A stretch of 54,812 bases of DNA, from NCBI GenBank assembly GCA_021815805.1, contig JAKAZQ010000020.1:1-54812 (forward strand). Reading direction: 5' to 3'. Under the pieces are notes generated by a model that was not told the DNA's origin, did not search any database, and worked only from the letters and a program-made list of their open reading frames with translations. The translations under genes and the position numbers were made by a program. This document shows, in pieces, positions 53,682 through 54,812 of the stretch. The DNA comes from Pseudomonadota bacterium (GTDB lineage Bacteria > Pseudomonadota > Gammaproteobacteria > Burkholderiales > Burkholderiaceae_C). The first letter of the stretch is position 1, and each line of letters starts with the position of its first letter.

Positions 53682-54536
53682 TTACTTCGCCAGTGCGGCG
53701 ATATCCGAACTCGAGGCAGCCCAGTTGGTGAAGCCGATGGTGCCCACCGAGATCACGTCGTACTCGCCCGGCTGCACATTCGGGTTCTTGCTGCCGTTGA
53801 CATCCACCGCCACGGTGGTGATGCCGTTGGCCAGCAGGTTGGCCATGCTGCCGCTCGAACACGTGAAGGACGTCAGCGGGATCGCGTAATTGCGCACTCC
53901 GGGGGCTGCCCCCGACACCGTCGAGGCGGCCGGCACGCTCTGGTCGTAGGTGCAACTGTTGGCGGGTTGCGCGCTGCCCACGCCATCGTTGATGGCCACC
54001 GTCATGACGGTGGCGTTGCCCCCCGCCAGGTTGCTGTTGTACGCGGGGTAGTAGGTGTTGCCCATGGTGATCAGCAGGGTGTTGGACTGGCTGATGTCGA
54101 AGGTGGCATCCTGCGGTGCCAGCACCGCGACGTAGGCGTAATCCCCCGGACTCGTGCTCGACCCCGCCTGGAATTGATAGCTGTAGTAACCGGTGCTGTT
54201 CATCGCCGCCTGCGGAGACGAATAGCCGCCGTACTTGTAGCCCCCGCCGGCGCCGGCGTACACGTCCCCGGACTGGATCGAATGCAGGTAGGCACCATTC
54301 GTCTGCGCGGCATAGCCGATGTAGTCATTCGCGAACAGCAGGTACGGCGACTGCGCCAGCGAACTGCCGCCGCCGCCGCCACCACCGCCACCCACGCCGC
54401 CGCCGGACGGCGACAGGCCCGTCAACGACACCGTGCTGCCGCCGCCACCGCCGCAACCCGCGAGCGATGCGGCCGCGACGGCACAGGCCACCACGCACAA
54501 ACCACGAACTCCCCTTGTCCAACGTCCCTGCGTCAT
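53682..54536 (-). CDS. Glycine-rich lipoprotein of the beta-glucan locus, unknown family
   Basis: 284 residues. The signal peptide LCVVACAVAAASLAGCGGG ends in a lipobox. A long Gly/Ser linker (about 20 glycines in residues 33-57) leads to a single domain. This begins SPYLLFANDYIGYAAQTNG and contains YAGAGGGYKYGGYSS, YAIPLTSFTC and TVAVDVNGSKNPNVQPGEYD. The domain recalls the C-terminal part of the next gene (YAGAGTGN, YKVALSDFTVAQNC, IAQIDFQGDGG), so the two may share a fold, perhaps a carbohydrate-binding beta-sandwich. GGGGAG precedes the ATG at 54536. Confidence 0.6.
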   Translation of the reverse strand: MTQGRWTRGVRGLCVVACAVAAASLAGCGGGGGSTVSLTGLSPSGGGVGGGGGGGGGSSLAQSPYLLFANDYIGYAAQTNGAYLHSIQSGDVYAGAGGGYKYGGYSSPQAAMNSTGYYSYQFQAGSSTSPGDYAYVAVLAPQDATFDISQSNTLLITMGNTYYPAYNSNLAGGNATVMTVAINDGVGSAQPANSCTYDQSVPAASTVSGAAPGVRNYAIPLTSFTCSSGSMANLLANGITTVAVDVNGSKNPNVQPGEYDVISVGTIGFTNWAASSSDIAALAK

Positions 54537-54635
54537 CCTGGCTCCCCTCGAGGCGTCATGCGGTTCCGGACGGCCTTGTTCGACACCCGCCAGGGCACCG
54601 TGCACGGCCTCTTGGACACCGCCAGATTCAAAGTT

Positions 54636-54649
54636 TGAAAGCGCTTTCT
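54636..54649. promoter_or_regulatory. LacI-type operator TGAAAGCGCTTTCT before the first lipoprotein gene
   Basis: One base from the perfect palindrome, 100 bases before the ATG at 54536. From here to the right edge (54650-54812) I see no supportable gene or signal. Confidence 0.62.
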
Positions 54650-54812
54650 TGGGGCCATTTTTCGACGCTGCAGGCATCGACGCCATTCGCGTTTTCCCGA
54701 GGCCTGCGGCGAGCCAGCAGCGCCGGTCTGTATGCCATCACCACTGCCCTGCGCGGCATGCGCTGTCTGGATCCTGCGGCAAGCCCCGAGGACGTCGAGC
54801 CTCTGATGCTGG

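Noticed and set aside
54360-54440. GCC/GCCACC-type short tandem repeat, considered as a regulatory or variable repeat.
   Set aside because: It encodes the poly-glycine linker of the lipoprotein on the minus strand, which explains the pattern.
54650-54812. An open plus-strand frame at the right edge containing AGLYAITTALRGMRCLDP.
   Set aside because: The composition looks protein-like, but no start codon with a ribosome binding site is visible and the window ends; support is too thin to call a gene.

Overview
The window is a GC-rich piece of a proteobacterial chromosome, densely packed and with many ATGA or GTGA stop/start overlaps. Two features point to a gammaproteobacterium near the Xanthomonas/Lysobacter side of the class: a locus of the Rpf type (RpfG-, RpfC- and RpfF-like proteins) and a HexR-linked Entner-Doudoroff block. 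This placement is an inference from gene content; there is no rRNA to test it. I found no RNA genes, insertion sequences, phage genes or CRISPR.

Layout. (1) 1-6.5 kb: the tail of a TonB-like protein; a quinoprotein (PQQ) alcohol dehydrogenase with the lanthanide-type aspartate pair; a fusion of a periplasmic binding domain with cytochrome c; a Sel1-repeat protein; convergent/divergent DUF3429 and YceI genes; and an HDOD protein. (2) 6.6-14.8 kb: a DSF-type quorum-sensing locus. rpfG-like and rpfC-like genes lie on the minus strand. Between and beside them on the plus strand are ACP, ketosynthase and rpfF-like genes followed by a second ketosynthase/rpfF-like pair. (3) 14.9-22.9 kb: a CoA-dependent phenylpropanoid degradation operon (feruloyl-CoA synthase type ligase, crotonase, thiolase, 4-hydroxybenzoyl-CoA thioesterase type protein, acyl-CoA dehydrogenase, periplasmic binding protein) with a divergent TetR gene. 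(4) 23-32 kb: central sugar metabolism, edd-eda divergent from zwf-pgl-glk-hexR-pgi, then mgsA. HexR-like palindromes lie before zwf and before mgsA. (5) 32-54.6 kb: a large minus-strand beta-glucan (laminarin-like) utilization locus. It holds two glycine/serine-rich lipoproteins, an alpha/beta hydrolase, a LacI-family regulator, an ABC sugar importer, GH1, GH30, an outer-membrane porin, GH81, two GH16 proteins, two GH17 proteins, the importer ATPase, and a symporter fused to a third GH17 domain. A palindrome close to TGAAAGCGCTTTCA recurs in front of four of its transcription units.

How the parts fit. Block 5 would cut beta-1,3/1,6-glucan at the cell surface, import oligosaccharides by an ABC importer and a symporter, and finish them in the cytoplasm with GH16, GH17, GH30 and GH1 enzymes that lack signal peptides. 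The resulting glucose would enter block 4 through glucokinase and the Entner-Doudoroff enzymes. Block 2 would make a fatty-acid signal, sense it through the RpfC-like kinase and lower cyclic di-GMP through the RpfG-like phosphodiesterase. The most unusual items are the duplicated ketosynthase/RpfF signal locus with its own ACP, the symporter-GH17 fusion, and the binding-domain/cytochrome fusion.
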